Below, piece after piece: positions 1-9,885 of a DNA stretch of 64,000 bases (position 1 is the first letter of the stretch; every line of letters begins with the position of its first letter). Position numbers and translations under genes: made by a program. The stretch covers positions 868,001-932,000 of the forward strand of contig CAWJQA010000006.1 of assembly GCA_963844885.1 (NCBI GenBank). The letters are read 5' to 3'. This DNA comes from DATMER01 sp963844885. Lineage in GTDB: Bacteria; Acidobacteriota; Thermoanaerobaculia; Multivoradales; UBA5704. The notes beneath the pieces are model-generated. The model searched no databases. It saw only the letters and a list, made by a program, of their open reading frames with translations, and had not been told where the DNA came from.

Positions 1-668
1 CCGACGACGGGGATGCGCACGGCGAGCTGCCAGTAGATGGCATCCGGGCGGCCGAGATCGGTACCGGGGAGGTCCGCGGGGACGTCGAAGACCACCGCGA
101 CCTCCTTCAGCCGGTCGCCGGGCACGGGAAACTCGGTGATCTGGCGGTACATCACCATGGGTTCGTGCGTGACCTCTCCCGCCTCGCTCTCCACCCGCTC
201 GTCCTGGATGCACCGCAGCACCGCCAGGATCGGCCCGATCACCTCCGGCGAGGGGCGGGCGGCCAGCAAGCCCTCCAGCCGGCCGCCGGTGAAAGCCGGG
301 AAGCGGGTCCAGCGCAGCCGAGGCTTTCGGTCCCAGAAGCCGTACCAGAGCTTGTTCAGGGAGTCGAAGAGCACGATCAGCCCCACCACGTCCATCAGGA
401 GGACGATCGTGTCCACGACGGGCGAAACCCGTCGGAGGAGGAGGTTGAGAGCCGCGATCGCCACCAGGGCGGCGATCCGCGCAGCCACGCGGTGGCGGGC
501 CTCCGGCGTGTAGTCGGGCACCTGGCCCTCGGGCCGCCACGGGTGATCCGATTCCCAGGGCCCGCCCGGGATACCTTCCCGGCGCACCGGCGTGGACCGG
601 AAGGGCAGTGCCGACCGGGCCGGGATGTAGAGTCGTTGACGCTCGCGGGTTTCCTGAACGGGTTCCAT
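1..668 (-). CDS. membrane protein of unknown function, 3'-truncated by window edge
   Basis: The ATG is at 668 and the frame stays open to base 1, so about 222 residues are visible and the C-terminus is missing. After a polar N-terminal stretch of about 65 residues there are two hydrophobic segments around residues 68-105 (AALVAIAALNLLL, then IVLLMDVVGLIVLF). A soluble part follows with MYRQITEFPVPGD and WQLAVRIPVV. This looks like a small membrane-anchored protein, resembling DUF3592-type proteins only in general layout. I do not recognise the family. Upstream of the start is a non-coding stretch, so the gene probably has its own promoter. Confidence 0.6.
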   Translation of the reverse strand, partial: MEPVQETRERQRLYIPARSALPFRSTPVRREGIPGGPWESDHPWRPEGQVPDYTPEARHRVAARIAALVAIAALNLLLRRVSPVVDTIVLLMDVVGLIVLFDSLNKLWYGFWDRKPRLRWTRFPAFTGGRLEGLLAARPSPEVIGPILAVLRCIQDERVESEAGEVTHEPMVMYRQITEFPVPGDRLKEVAVVFDVPADLPGTDLGRPDAIYWQLAVRIPVV

Positions 669-1099
669 AGGCCGGCCATCTTATAACGGCCGTGCGGAGC
701 GCCCCCGCCTTCGCACACCGCCGGCACCGGCCCGCCCCCTCCCCGGTCAGGCGGGCCTCCCTTCTGGGCGGAACGGCGGAGGCCTTGGACACGGCAGCCA
801 CCGTCCCTCCTCGCTTCCCCAAGCCGAACCCTCGCCGGCCTCCGGCCGGCTCTGAACCGCCCGCCGGTCATCCCAACCATCGGCCAGGTCCGGCGAGAGG
901 CCCGCCAAGCCCGGCCGGACGCTCGCGCAACCCGGCGGATGCCGCGCCGGCTCCGGCCGAAACCCCGCCGGGCTTCCCGACGTCCGGCTACTCTTGGCCA
1001 CTCATTCCTTCCAAACCCGGGACGGGCCTGGCCGGAGGCCCGTCCCTCCCGCCTCACGGCTGGGAGGAGAGCTTCTGTGGATACCCCGGCGTTTCGGAG
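669..1099. other. non-coding GC-rich intergenic stretch with one perfect hairpin
   Basis: No ORF here has convincing protein character. The clearest structure is a perfect 9-bp stem at 1021-1044 (GACGGGCCT, 6-base loop, AGGCCCGTC). The stretch separates the divergent membrane-protein gene and toxin-antitoxin pair and must hold both promoters. Confidence 0.5.
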
Positions 1100-1105
1100 T
1101 ACAAT
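1100..1105 (+). promoter_or_regulatory. -10 box placed for a leaderless antitoxin mRNA
   Basis: TACAAT ends 7 bases before the ATG at 1113, so initiation 7-8 bases downstream would start at the start codon itself. There is no Shine-Dalgarno sequence in front of this ATG. No good -35 is visible. The kinase gene at 10294 has the same arrangement. Confidence 0.4.
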
Positions 1106-1112
1106 TTGCGCT

Positions 1113-1334
1113 ATGCAAGTCTCAACCGGAACCGTTGTCAACGGGAAGATCGTTTTGGAGGGCGTCTCCCTCACAGAGGGAGCGGTTGTAGCCGTCGTCA
1201 CTCGCGGCGCTGACGAGAGCTTCTTGCTCACTGAAGCGCAGGAGAACGAACTTCTTGCCGCCATGGCCGAGATCGAACGTGGCGAGTACGTTACGCTTGA
1301 AGAATTGCTGCAGTCGTTGCCGAAACGCGGCTGA
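1113..1334 (+). CDS. antitoxin of a ParE-type toxin-antitoxin pair
   Basis: A 73-residue acidic protein encoded two bases upstream of a ParE-like toxin. The N-terminal part (TGTVVNGKIVLEGVSL) looks like a small beta-rich DNA-binding region. The C-terminal part (EIERGEYVTLEELLQSL) is the helical tail that typically wraps the toxin in type II systems. I chose the ATG at 1113 because a -10 box sits exactly one initiation distance upstream; an ORF extending further 5' runs into non-coding sequence. The expected role is to neutralise the toxin and autorepress the pair. The antitoxin subfamily is not certain. Confidence 0.75.
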   Translation: MQVSTGTVVNGKIVLEGVSLTEGAVVAVVTRGADESFLLTEAQENELLAAMAEIERGEYVTLEELLQSLPKRG

Positions 1335-1336
1335 GC

Positions 1337-1636
1337 ATGGCGCTGCGGGTCAAGATTTCCGCCCGAGCAGCAAGTCAAGTACGGAAGGCGGCTGAGTGGT
1401 GGGCACAGAATCGCCCTGCCGCTCCAGGAGCGATCGGCGCTGACTTCGGCGAAGCCGTCGTCTTGCTGGCCGAGCAGCCGGGTATCGGAGCAAAGTATGA
1501 AGGAGCACGAGCCCCAGGAGTAAGGCGCCTCTTCCTCGGTCGCGTCGGGTACTTCATCTACTACAAGGCCGAAGGCGGCACCCTCCATGTGCTCGCGCTG
1601 TGGCATGCGAGCCGCGAGTACCAACCGGTGGTATGA
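1337..1636 (+). CDS. RelE/ParE family toxin
   Basis: A 99-residue protein with the ParE/RelE layout: an N-terminal helix (AASQVRKAAEWW), the typical PGIGAKY loop, then beta-strands GVRRLFLGRVGYFIYY and HVLALWHASRE. Family members inhibit gyrase (ParE) or cleave ribosome-bound mRNA (RelE). Sequence alone does not decide which; the missing RelE-type basic/His catalytic set and the overall pattern favour ParE. It starts 2 bases after the antitoxin stop, as expected for a co-translated pair. Confidence 0.85.
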   Translation: MALRVKISARAASQVRKAAEWWAQNRPAAPGAIGADFGEAVVLLAEQPGIGAKYEGARAPGVRRLFLGRVGYFIYYKAEGGTLHVLALWHASREYQPVV

Positions 1637-1732
1637 AGCGAGCGATGTAGGCGCCTTTTCCAGGGGAACCGCCCCTTCTTTCAAGGCACCCTCTGATATC
1701 CTCCGCCGAAATTTTCTTCCGCGCGGGGGATC

Positions 1733-4682
1733 ATGCCGCCGTTCACTCATCTGGAGTTCCACCGTACCGGCATCGGTCTGGTTCCCTCGGAGCCCGGCCA
1801 GGGCGATACGGCCATCTACATCGCCCAGGTGCCGGGCAGCACGAAGCACCTGCGCTCGTGTACGTGCGCCGCCAGCCGCGAGACCACCTGTGCTCACCTC
1901 CGCGACGTGTCGCGCGCCGTGCTGGAGGTGGAGCGCTTCTGGAAGGGCACGAGCTGGGACGGTGTCTTCACCGCGTCTCTCTGGTGTCGCCTGGCCCGGC
2001 TGCTGTTCGAGGGCAACCCGCAGGCCTCCGCCAAGGTCCGGGTGCTCCGCACCGAGGCCGGCACGGTGCGGGTCGCCGCTCCTTCCGGCGAGGAGCTGGC
2101 CGAGTACCTCGACGGCTCGGAGGCGCAGGTCCGCTTCCTGGAGCGCACCGGCAAGGTGTCCGGCCCGGAGGTCTTCGACCGCGCCGGCCTCCTCGAACGG
2201 CTCGCGCTGTTCCAGGCCACGCCGCAGGAGCGCGCGCTCCAGAAAGCCGGCATGAAGACCCAGCGCCAGAGCTGGGAGGAGAGCTTCTGGTACCGCCTGG
2301 CCTATCACTGCGTCCGGGAGCTGGAGCCAGGCGCGGCCGGCACGTTTCATCCGGCCATCGACGAGACCACCGGCCGCTTCACCCTCACCTTCCGGCGCGG
2401 CGGGGAGCCGGTCGTTCCGATCGTCCGGTTCACCGTACCGCGCAAGCAGGTCCGCGCCGTGCTGGAGATCCTGACCGAAGCCTTTCCCGACCAGGAAGAC
2501 CTCCCCACCCGCCCCATCCCGCTGCGCACGGTCTTTCACATCAGCGAGCAGACGGATCTCGGCGATCTCGACGCCGTCGAGGTGCGGCCGGTCATCCGGG
2601 CTCTCCAGGCGACGGGCGAGGAGCGCTTCCTGGAGCTGGCCACGGTCGAACGGTTCCGCTATGGCAGCCTGATCTGGCTCCGCAACCTGAAAGTCCTGGC
2701 CGAGCTGGAGCGCGAAGGCAAGGAGCGGAAGTTCCGCTCGCCCGCGCGCGTGCAGCTCCGGCGCAGCCAGATCCCCGGCTTCCTGGAAGAGCACGCCGCC
2801 GACCTTGCCGCCGGCACGCTCATGCTCGACGAGCCGCTCCGGCGCAAACACGTCTTCAAGACGTTCGACCGCATCGAGATCTCCGGCGGTCCGGACCTCG
2901 AAAGCGCCCTGGAGCGGAGCTGGTACTGGCTGTCGGTCGAGTACGGCTTCGGCAATGAGAAGGTTTCGCTGCCGCGCCTCCTCCAGGCCCGCCGCGAAGG
3001 GCTCCCCTACCTGGAGATCCCCGGCGGCTGGATCGATCTCCACTCGCCGGGCGTCCGCGCTCTCGACGGCCTGATCGAACGCGGCGAGCCGTTCTCTTCC
3101 GACTCGAACGACCGCGTCCGGCTCTCTCCGGCGGTGCTGCTGCGCCTCCTGGCTTCGGCCGATGCGCCCGTGCGCCTCACCGAGGCGGATTCGGAGGATC
3201 TGGAGCGCCTCATCAACCTGCGCCCCGCCGAACCGCTCCGCCCGTTGCGCGGCCTCACCACGCCGCTACGGCCCTACCAGGTGGCCGGCACGGAGTGGTT
3301 ACGCTTCCTCTGCGAGAACCGCCTCGGCGGGCTCCTCTGCGACGACATGGGCCTGGGCAAGACGCTCCAGACCCTCGCCCTCCTGGTCTCTCTCCTCGAA
3401 GACGAGAAGGAGGACAAGCCTTTCCTGGAGCCGTTCCTGGTGGTCTGCCCGACCAGCGTCCTCCCCCACTGGCGCGACCAGGTCAAGCGCCACGCTCCGG
3501 GCCTCCGGCCGGTGATCCACCATGGCACCCAGCGCCGTCTGCCGGTGGGGCTGCGGGCCGGTGACGTCCTGCTGACCTCCTACGGCGTGCTGCGCCGCGA
3601 CGCCGAGGAGCTGTCCGCGATCCCCTTCTCCATCGCCGTGTTCGACGAGATCCAGCAGGTCAAGAACCGGCAGACCCGATCCTGGCAGGCCGCCTCCCGC
3701 CTCACGGCCGACGTCCGCCTGGGCCTGACCGGCACGCCGGTGGAAAACTCGCTGACCGACATCAAGGCGCTGTTCGATCTGGTGCTGCCAGACTATCTCG
3801 GGACCGACGCCGAGTTCGACGAAAGGTATGTCGAGGATCTGGAATCGGACGAGGAGGACCGGCTGCGCGAGCTGCGGCGGACGATCTCCCCGTTCATCCT
3901 GCGCCGGCTCAAGTCCTCCGTGCTGGACGAGCTGCCGGAAAAGTTCGAGGATCTGCGGACCTGCGCGCTCTCGGAGGAACAGGTCCAGCTCTACCGCGAC
4001 GCCCTCGGCGGGCGCGGAGCGGAGCTGGCGCGGCGGATCGAGGCGGCGGGCGACCAGCCGCTGCCGTACATCCACATTTTCGCCCTGCTCAACCTCCTCA
4101 AGCAGATCTGCGCCCACCCGGCGCTCGCGCTCGGCTGCCTCGACCGCGCGGACGAGTACGCCTCGGGCAAGTGGGACCTCTTCCGGGAGGTGCTCGGCGA
4201 GGCCCTGGAAAGCGGCCAGAAGGTCGTGGTCTTCAGCCAGTTCCTGGGGATGATCGAGCTGATGGAGCGCCACCTCCGCGGGCTGCGAGGTGGGCTATGC
4301 CGTCCTCACCGGCTCGACCGTGGACCGCGGAGGCGCCGTGGACCGCTTCAACCACGATCCGGACTGCCGCGTCTTCCTCGGCAGCCTCAAGGCCGGCGGC
4401 ACCGGCATCGACCTCATCGGCGGCTCCGTGGTGATCCACTACGACCGCTGGTGGAACGCCGCCCGCGAAGACCAGGCCACCGACCGCGTCCACCGCATCG
4501 GCCAGAAGCGCGCCGTGCAAGTCCTCAAGCTCATCGCCGAAGGGACGCTCGAAGAAAAGATCTCCGCCCTCATCGACCGCAAGCGCCGCCTCATGGACAG
4601 CGTCATCCAGGAGGACGACCCCACCCTGTCGAAGATCTTCACGCGCGACGAGCTGCTGGAGATGCTGCGCGGGGAGGGGTGA
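1733..4682 (+). CDS. SWIM zinc-finger SNF2-family helicase, one apparent frameshift
   Basis: A DEAD/SNF2-type ATPase of about 980 residues. Residues 43-55 hold a SWIM-type Cys-x-Cys/Cys-x-His zinc site (CTC...CAH). A long middle region precedes the motor: motif I DDMGLGKT near residue 537, motif II DEIQ, motif III LTGTPVEN. The C-terminal RecA-like lobe continues in another frame from about 4280 (FNHDPDCRVFLGSLKAGGTG, then motif VI DRVHRIGQK). The switch lies in the GC-rich string at 4276-4286 and equals one extra or two missing bases. This may be a sequencing error, since both halves are otherwise intact. Such proteins remodel protein-DNA complexes, but the exact role is unknown. ATG 1733 follows a GGGGGATC ribosome site. 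Confidence 0.85.
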
Positions 4683-4741
4683 GGGGCACGGGCCGAGCCT
4701 CTCAGGCGTCCCCCCTACCCCCTGCGGTGCTTCAATAGTGT

Positions 4742-4797
4742 TTTCTCCTTCCAGGAAGGAGAAATTTCCCCGCTTTTCTCCTTCCTGGAAGGAGAAA
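4742..4797. repeat. twin 23-bp palindromes between convergent genes (probable bidirectional terminator)
   Basis: Two palindromes with 11-bp arms (TTTCTCCTTCC and its complement) and a single central base lie at 4742-4764 (centre A) and 4775-4797 (centre T). They are near-exact reverse complements of one another. They fill the gap between the SNF2 gene (plus) and the deaminase gene (minus), where a two-way terminator is expected. Confidence 0.6.
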
Positions 4798-4802
4798 CGG
4801 CC

Positions 4803-5255
4803 TCAGTCTTCCCCGATGTCCTCGTTCCAGACCTCGGGGTGGGCCGCGATGAAGTCCGCCAGCAGGCGGATGCACTCTTCCGAATGCAGGTCGATCACCT
4901 TGACGCCGTTCTCCCGCAGCCAGTCGATGCCGCCGGAGAAGTTGCTCGACTCGCCCACCACGACGGTGCCGATCCCAAACTGGCGCACCAGGCCGCTGCA
5001 GTACCAGCAGGGGGCCAGGGTCGTCACCATGATCGTGTCGCGGTAGCTGCGCTGGCGGCCGGCTTTGCGGAAGGCGTCGGTCTCGCCGTGGACCGACGGG
5101 TCTCCTTCCTGGACGCGCCGGTTGTGGCCGCGCCCGAGGAGGCGGCCTTCGCCGTCGAAGAGAGCGGCGCCGATGGGGATGCCGCCTTCCGCGAGACCCT
5201 GGCGGGCCTCCTCGACGGCGATCTTCAGAAGAGCTTGATAGTCGAGCTCGCTCAT
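4803..5255 (-). CDS. yeast-type cytosine deaminase
   Basis: A 150-residue zinc deaminase. The catalytic HGETDAF (His-x-Glu) and PCWYCSG (Pro-Cys-x-x-Cys) motifs of the CDA fold are intact. The C-terminus ends in WNEDIGED, very like the DWFEDIGE end of yeast Fcy1, so cytosine deamination to uracil is the best call; guanine or another base deamination cannot be excluded. The ATG follows AGGAGGG at a good distance and overlaps the upstream stop as ATGA, so translation is coupled to the DUF3999 gene. A salvage enzyme at the end of an envelope-type operon is unusual. Confidence 0.8.
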   Translation of the reverse strand: MSELDYQALLKIAVEEARQGLAEGGIPIGAALFDGEGRLLGRGHNRRVQEGDPSVHGETDAFRKAGRQRSYRDTIMVTTLAPCWYCSGLVRQFGIGTVVVGESSNFSGGIDWLRENGVKVIDLHSEECIRLLADFIAAHPEVWNEDIGED

Positions 5256-6196
5256 AAACCCTCCTGGCTGCGGGATGCTCCTTCGTCGTGCAAGAGGCGC
5301 GCAAGCATCAGCAGGAGGACGATCACGGCGGTGGCGAGCGCGCCCCAGAAGAGGCTTCGGGGCACCCGGGCCATGTCGCCGGCCGCTCCCGGTGCAGGCT
5401 CGTTGCCGAGCCGAACCTCCCGGGCTACCGACGGGTCGAGCTGCGACGCGATCAGGGAGAGGTCGTACCGCGGCGCCCGCAGATCCTTCCGGCCGTAGAG
5501 CAGCCTCACCTCGCCGACGCCCGGATGGAAGAAGCGGAGGCGCCAGGTCGGCACTTCGAGGCGGATCCGGCCGAGCGGCAGCCGCGCGTTGTCGCCTTCG
5601 TCCAGGATCAGGTCGACGGTCGCGCCCGCACTGGCCGGGATGTCCAGGGCCAGGGCCGGTGCGGGCCGCGACGGATCGGTGTGGCGCCAGAGCCCGGGCG
5701 AGGCGCTCCAGCGCGGCTCGCTCCGCCTGGAGCGCGGGCCTTCCAGCTCGACCGGCCGCTCGAACACGCCCGCCGAGGTCTCGACCAGGAGGCGCGAGGC
5801 GGGCAGGGTCGGGTAGGGCATCCGCAGCCGGTATCGGGAACGGGGGGAACGGGGAGAGCGGGGCGTGCCCTCGTCCTCCACCCTCTCGGGCCGGGGGAGG
5901 CCGAGAAGCAGCGGCTTCGGCGCCTCTTCCAGAAGATAGGGGATCTGGCGGCCCTTCATGTCCGCGAGCCGGAGGTCGTCGACCGAGCTGTGCGCCAGGA
6001 CGGCGGCGTCGAGGGTCAGCGTGACCTGACCGGGCGGCCCCGGGAGGATCTTCCGCGCGTAGCGGAACTCCTCCACGTCCAGAAGCGCTCCCGCCTGCCC
6101 GGGGTCCATTCGGGAAACGGGCCGCGGCACGGGTTGGGCGCACAAGGGCGCCGCGAGGCACAGGAGAAGCACGGCCGTCTTCCTCGTTCCTCTCAT
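5252..6196 (-). CDS. DUF3999 family exported membrane-anchored protein
   Basis: About 314 residues. The N-terminus MRGTRKTAVLLLCLAAPLC is a signal peptide. A long beta-rich region follows (YARKILPGPPGQVTLTLDA, LVETSAGVFERPVELEG) and a single C-terminal transmembrane helix (LFWGALATAVIVLLLMLARL). This is the layout of DUF3999 proteins, which as I recall often lie beside DUF2339 genes, as here. Start and stop overlap the neighbours by ATGA on both sides (6193-6196 and 5252-5255), so the three genes form one coupled operon. Function unknown; a cell-envelope role with the DUF2339 protein is likely. Confidence 0.75.
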   Translation of the reverse strand: MRGTRKTAVLLLCLAAPLCAQPVPRPVSRMDPGQAGALLDVEEFRYARKILPGPPGQVTLTLDAAVLAHSSVDDLRLADMKGRQIPYLLEEAPKPLLLGLPRPERVEDEGTPRSPRSPRSRYRLRMPYPTLPASRLLVETSAGVFERPVELEGPRSRRSEPRWSASPGLWRHTDPSRPAPALALDIPASAGATVDLILDEGDNARLPLGRIRLEVPTWRLRFFHPGVGEVRLLYGRKDLRAPRYDLSLIASQLDPSVAREVRLGNEPAPGAAGDMARVPRSLFWGALATAVIVLLLMLARLLHDEGASRSQEGL

Positions 6197-9100
6197 TCCC
6201 GGGGCTCCTCCGGCCGCGTCAAGACAAAGCGCTGGATAAGCACGGCCACCGCGGCGAGGCAAATCGCCAGGCCCACGAAGCTGGCCACGCGATAGAGGCC
6301 TCCCAGGGAGGCAAGGTCGAGGAGGAAGCCCTTGAGCACGGTGCCGATGAGCAGAATGATGGCCGCGATCCGCGTCCCCCGGCTGCGCGACACGATGCCG
6401 GTCACCAGGAGCGCCAGCGCGAAGATCGCCCAGCCCAGCGTGTAGGTCAACCCCTCGGCGAGCGTGGAGCGGCCGGAGAGGAAGCTGAAGGTGAGGGTCG
6501 GCCCCGTCGAGAAGAAGTCCGCGATCTCGATATTGAGCAGCAGGAACAGGAGGAGCCCGCCGCCGGCGTTCGCCAGGATCGAGAGCCGCGGCAACTCCGT
6601 ATCGCCGATACTCAGCCGGTCGTCGGTGGAGTCCAGAAGCCGGCCCGCGGCGAGGAGCGCCCCCGCCGCGATCAGGTAGGTGTAGAGGTACCAATTCCAG
6701 ACCGGCAGGTCGGCACGCGGGTGGTAGGTGAGGACGGCCGGGTTGAGCGACAGCCGCACAAGCACGGCGGCGGCCAGGCCGGCCGTCCACCAGAGCAGGC
6801 CGCGGTGTGGGATGCGGCCGTAGAGCCAGGCCAGAGCCGCGGCGAGGAGCGCCCAGCCGATCGTGATCCACTGCTTTTCGAGCTGGAGCGGAATCGCAAC
6901 GGTGACGAAGGCAAGCACGGCGCCCGCCACCAGGGCGAGCCGCCCGGTGTCCCGCTCCCCGCCGGCTCCAGGCTCAGGAGCCTGCGGAGAAGGATCGCCA
7001 GCGCCGCCGCCTGGAGGACCGGGAGGAGGCCGATGACGTCGCGGAAACCGAGATCCCGCAGGTCGTTCAAGGTCAGCAGGAAAAAGCCGACGCTCGCCAG
7101 GACCGCCGCCATCCACGGGGCGCGATGCCTCCTCGCTCCCTCTCCCAGAACCAGCGGCTGGAAGGAGGTAGATCAGGAGCAGAACCGCGGCGAAAACCAC
7201 GCGCGGCCATCCTTCATCCTGAACCATGGCGACCACGAAGGAGGTGAGCACCGAGGCCGGCGCCAGCCAGGCCGGACCGAAGCGCCAGGCCAGGAAGAGC
7301 AGGCCCGCCGTGAAGGCGGCGTTGAGCGGCAGGGCGAGCGCCGGTGGAGCTCCAGACGCCAACACGCTGATGACCTGCGCGGCGACCAGGCCCACCACCG
7401 CACCCAGGGCGCACGTCCGCGCCAGCTCGCCGTCGCCATCGCCGTCCCGACGCCGCGCCGTCGCGACCCAGACCAACCCGAAAGCCGCGAGCACGGCCGC
7501 CGCGACAAGGGCCACGGACAGCCACGGCGCGGTTTTACCCGACGCCCCTACCCAGACCGCCACGAAGAGCTGCGACCCGGCCAGCGAGGCGACATGCAGC
7601 TCGGCCTTGCGCAGGAAGAGCGCGGCCACGCCCGCGCCGAGCGTCAGGACCGCGAGCACGCCGAGCACCGGCCACGGCGGGATCGAAAGCGCCGGCTGGG
7701 CCGCCACGAAGAGGAGGAACAGGTGGCCGATCAGGGCCATGTAGACGCCCTGGCCTCCCGGTCCGCCCTTCTCCTTCACGGCTGTCCAGGACCCTCCCGC
7801 CAGGGTCACCACCGAGAACAGGGCCACGAGCAGGAGAGCCGGAACGATGCGCGCGTCGAGCGGCACCGTGGCCCACCAGAACGCGATCAGGACCCAGGAG
7901 AGGACAATGCCGAAGCGGTTGAAGGCCGGCTGGCCGTCCTCCCTCGACTCCAGGAAGAGGCCGGCGTTGAGCAGGACGAGGAGCAGCGCGAGGCCCCACA
8001 CGGCCGAGGGAGCGACCGGGCCGAGCGAGAGGAACCCGAGCAGGGCCAGGCCGGCGAGCAGGACGACCGAGCTGGCGCCTTGCGGCTGGAGCGCCCGGCC
8101 CATCCGCCGGGCCGCCATCGGCACCCCCAGGTAGAAGAGGCCGAAGACCGCGTAGAGCGTCAACCCCGGCAGCAGCCGCTCCGGAGTGAGGTGCCGGCCG
8201 GACCACACCGCCTCCGCGGCGATGGCGAAGAAAGCGGCGCCGAAGTGGATCCAGCCCGACTCGTAGACCAGGGCGAAGGCGGCGCCCGCCACGAGCAGCA
8301 GGAAGAGGACGCCGAACAGCATACCCGGCGAAGCCGTGGCCGGCTCCAGCAGGACCAGGGCCGGGAACGCGCCCAGCAGGAGCGGCGCCGCGAACGTGCC
8401 GGCCGCGTCCGGCAGCCTGCCGCCCAGCCGCTTCGATAGCCAGGGCGCGGCCAGGTAGAGCAGCACCGCCGCGCCGAGGAACGCCAGCACCGCCGGCCAC
8501 GCCTCGGACTTGTAGGAGAGAGAGAGCCACAGCGCCCAGACCACCACCGTGGCCGCCGCGCCATACAGGTGGAGAATCCCGGAGCCGCGCACCGCGGCGA
8601 AGACGGCGAGCCCGGCTCCCAGGAGGAGCAGGTAGCCGAAGAGCAGGCCGTAGTGCGCGCCGAAATCCGGCGAGGCCGCGAAGTAGACCGCCAGCAGGAG
8701 CGGCAGCCCGGCGCTGATCGTCGTCACCTGCCGGAAACCCTCATCTCCCTCATCCCCCTTCTCCCGCCACCGGGCCAGCACGGGCGCCAGCAGGAAGAGG
8801 GCCGGGAAGACCAGGAAGATCCCTATCGCCAACGGCATCCGGCCGGGGTCGAGGAACTTGATCACCCATCCCCACTGGTAGAGGACGGTGAAGGCCAGGG
8901 CGAGGCGGATCAGGATCGTCCAGCGGCGCTGGAGCGAGACCCACGCGAGGCCGCCGTTCAGAAGAAGCAGATAGCCGAAGAGGGCGATCGGGCGGTCCTC
9001 GCCGGTCGACAGCAGCGCCGGGGTGGCGAAGCCGCCGAGCAGGCCGAGAACCGCGATGAACGGGGAGTCGCGGCGGATCGCGAGGCCCACGGCCACCGCC

Positions 9101-9840
9101 GCCACCAGGGCCATCAAGAGAAACGCCGCCGTGGCCGGCAGCAGGTCCCAGAGCGCATGCGCGGCGAAAAAGGTCGAGAAAAGGATGGCGATGCCGGCGG
9201 CGTCCAGGGCGTTGGCGGTGACCGCGTAGCGCCGCGCCACCCGCAGCTCGCAGACGACCAGGAGGCTCGCCCCGGTGAGGATGCCGATCGCCATCCGCAC
9301 CGGCGCGCCGAGCCAGCCGTGCTCGATCGAGTAGCGCAGGAAGAGGATCGCGGCGATGACGAGCGTAATCCCGGCCATCCAGGAGAAGAGCCGCACCCCG
9401 ATCAGGCTCTCCCAGTCGAACGGCGGCTTGGGAGGAGGCGAAGGGAGAGTGGCGCGGAAGACCGGCGCGGTTACCGGAGCGGTTATCGGAGCGAATACGG
9501 GCGCCGGACGGGCGGGCGGGGGAGGTGGGGCAGGCGGCGGTACCGTGCGCACCGGCGGCGGAGCCGGCACGGGCGCGGGCACGGGCGGCCGAGGCGGCGC
9601 GGGCGGCTCCGGGATCGGCGGCGGAACCGCGGCCTTCATGGGGACCGGGGCCGGGGCTTCGGCCACCACCGGACCGCGCAGCTCCTTCCGCAGCCGGGAA
9701 AGGTTCTCCAACATCCGCTCGTGGTTGCGCTCCTGCTCCTCCACCTGCCGTTCGAGCGTGCGCAGCCGGTTCCGCGCCTGGAAGTCGCGGACTACCAGCC
9801 AGATCAGGCCGAGCGTCAGGATCGCGGTGAAGCACTCCAT
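6193..9840 (-). CDS. DUF2339 multi-pass membrane protein, with two compensating frameshifts
   Basis: About 1215 residues. An N-terminal membrane anchor (ECFTAILTLGLIWLVV) is followed by a coiled coil (LERQVEEQERNHERMLENL), a Pro/Ala-rich linker, the signature DWESLIGVRLFSWMAGI and then more than 20 transmembrane helices. Between about 7160 and 6960 the natural sequence (MAAVLASVGFFLLTLNDL, IGLLPVLQAAALAILLRRL) lies in a different frame, and the main frame there reads Gly/Arg/Pro-rich nonsense. Two opposite indels therefore flank about 62 codons. The start at 9840 gives a normal anchor; an in-frame ATG at 9864 is the alternative. It is first in the DUF2339-DUF3999-deaminase operon. Confidence 0.8.
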   Translation of the reverse strand: MECFTAILTLGLIWLVVRDFQARNRLRTLERQVEEQERNHERMLENLSRLRKELRGPVVAEAPAPVPMKAAVPPPIPEPPAPPRPPVPAPVPAPPPVRTVPPPAPPPPPARPAPVFAPITAPVTAPVFRATLPSPPPKPPFDWESLIGVRLFSWMAGITLVIAAILFLRYSIEHGWLGAPVRMAIGILTGASLLVVCELRVARRYAVTANALDAAGIAILFSTFFAAHALWDLLPATAAFLLMALVAAVAVGLAIRRDSPFIAVLGLLGGFATPALLSTGEDRPIALFGYLLLLNGGLAWVSLQRRWTILIRLALAFTVLYQWGWVIKFLDPGRMPLAIGIFLVFPALFLLAPVLARWREKGDEGDEGFRQVTTISAGLPLLLAVYFAASPDFGAHYGLLFGYLLLLGAGLAVFAAVRGSGILHLYGAAATVVVWALWLSLSYKSEAWPAVLAFLGAAVLLYLAAPWLSKRLGGRLPDAAGTFAAPLLLGAFPALVLLEPATASPGMLFGVLFLLLVAGAAFALVYESGWIHFGAAFFAIAAEAVWSGRHLTPERLLPGLTLYAVFGLFYLGVPMAARRMGRALQPQGASSVVLLAGLALLGFLSLGPVAPSAVWGLALLLVLLNAGLFLESREDGQPAFNRFGIVLSWVLIAFWWATVPLDARIVPALLLVALFSVVTLAGGSWTAVKEKGGPGGQGVYMALIGHLFLLFVAAQPALSIPPWPVLGVLAVLTLGAGVAALFLRKAELHVASLAGSQLFVAVWVGASGKTAPWLSVALVAAAVLAAFGLVWVATARRRDGDGDGELARTCALGAVVGLVAAQVISVLASGAPPALALPLNAAFTAGLLFLAWRFGPAWLAPASVLTSFVVAMVQDEGWPRVVFAAVLLLIYLLPAAGSGRGSEEASRPVDGGGPGERRLFPADLERPAGSRFPRRHRPPPGPPGGGAGDPSPQAPEPGAGGERDTGRLALVAGAVLAFVTVAIPLQLEKQWITIGWALLAAALAWLYGRIPHRGLLWWTAGLAAAVLVRLSLNPAVLTYHPRADLPVWNWYLYTYLIAAGALLAAGRLLDSTDDRLSIGDTELPRLSILANAGGGLLLFLLLNIEIADFFSTGPTLTFSFLSGRSTLAEGLTYTLGWAIFALALLVTGIVSRSRGTRIAAIILLIGTVLKGFLLDLASLGGLYRVASFVGLAICLAAVAVLIQRFVLTRPEEPRE

Positions 9841-9885
9841 GATTGGTCGGAGGCATCTTAGCACCGACCTGCCGCGGCCCCTGTA

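Noticed and set aside
395..3043. 882-residue minus-strand ORF opposite the SNF2 gene
   Set aside because: It is antisense to clear helicase coding sequence and has low-complexity Ala/Arg/Glu composition with no motifs. High GC keeps the frame open.
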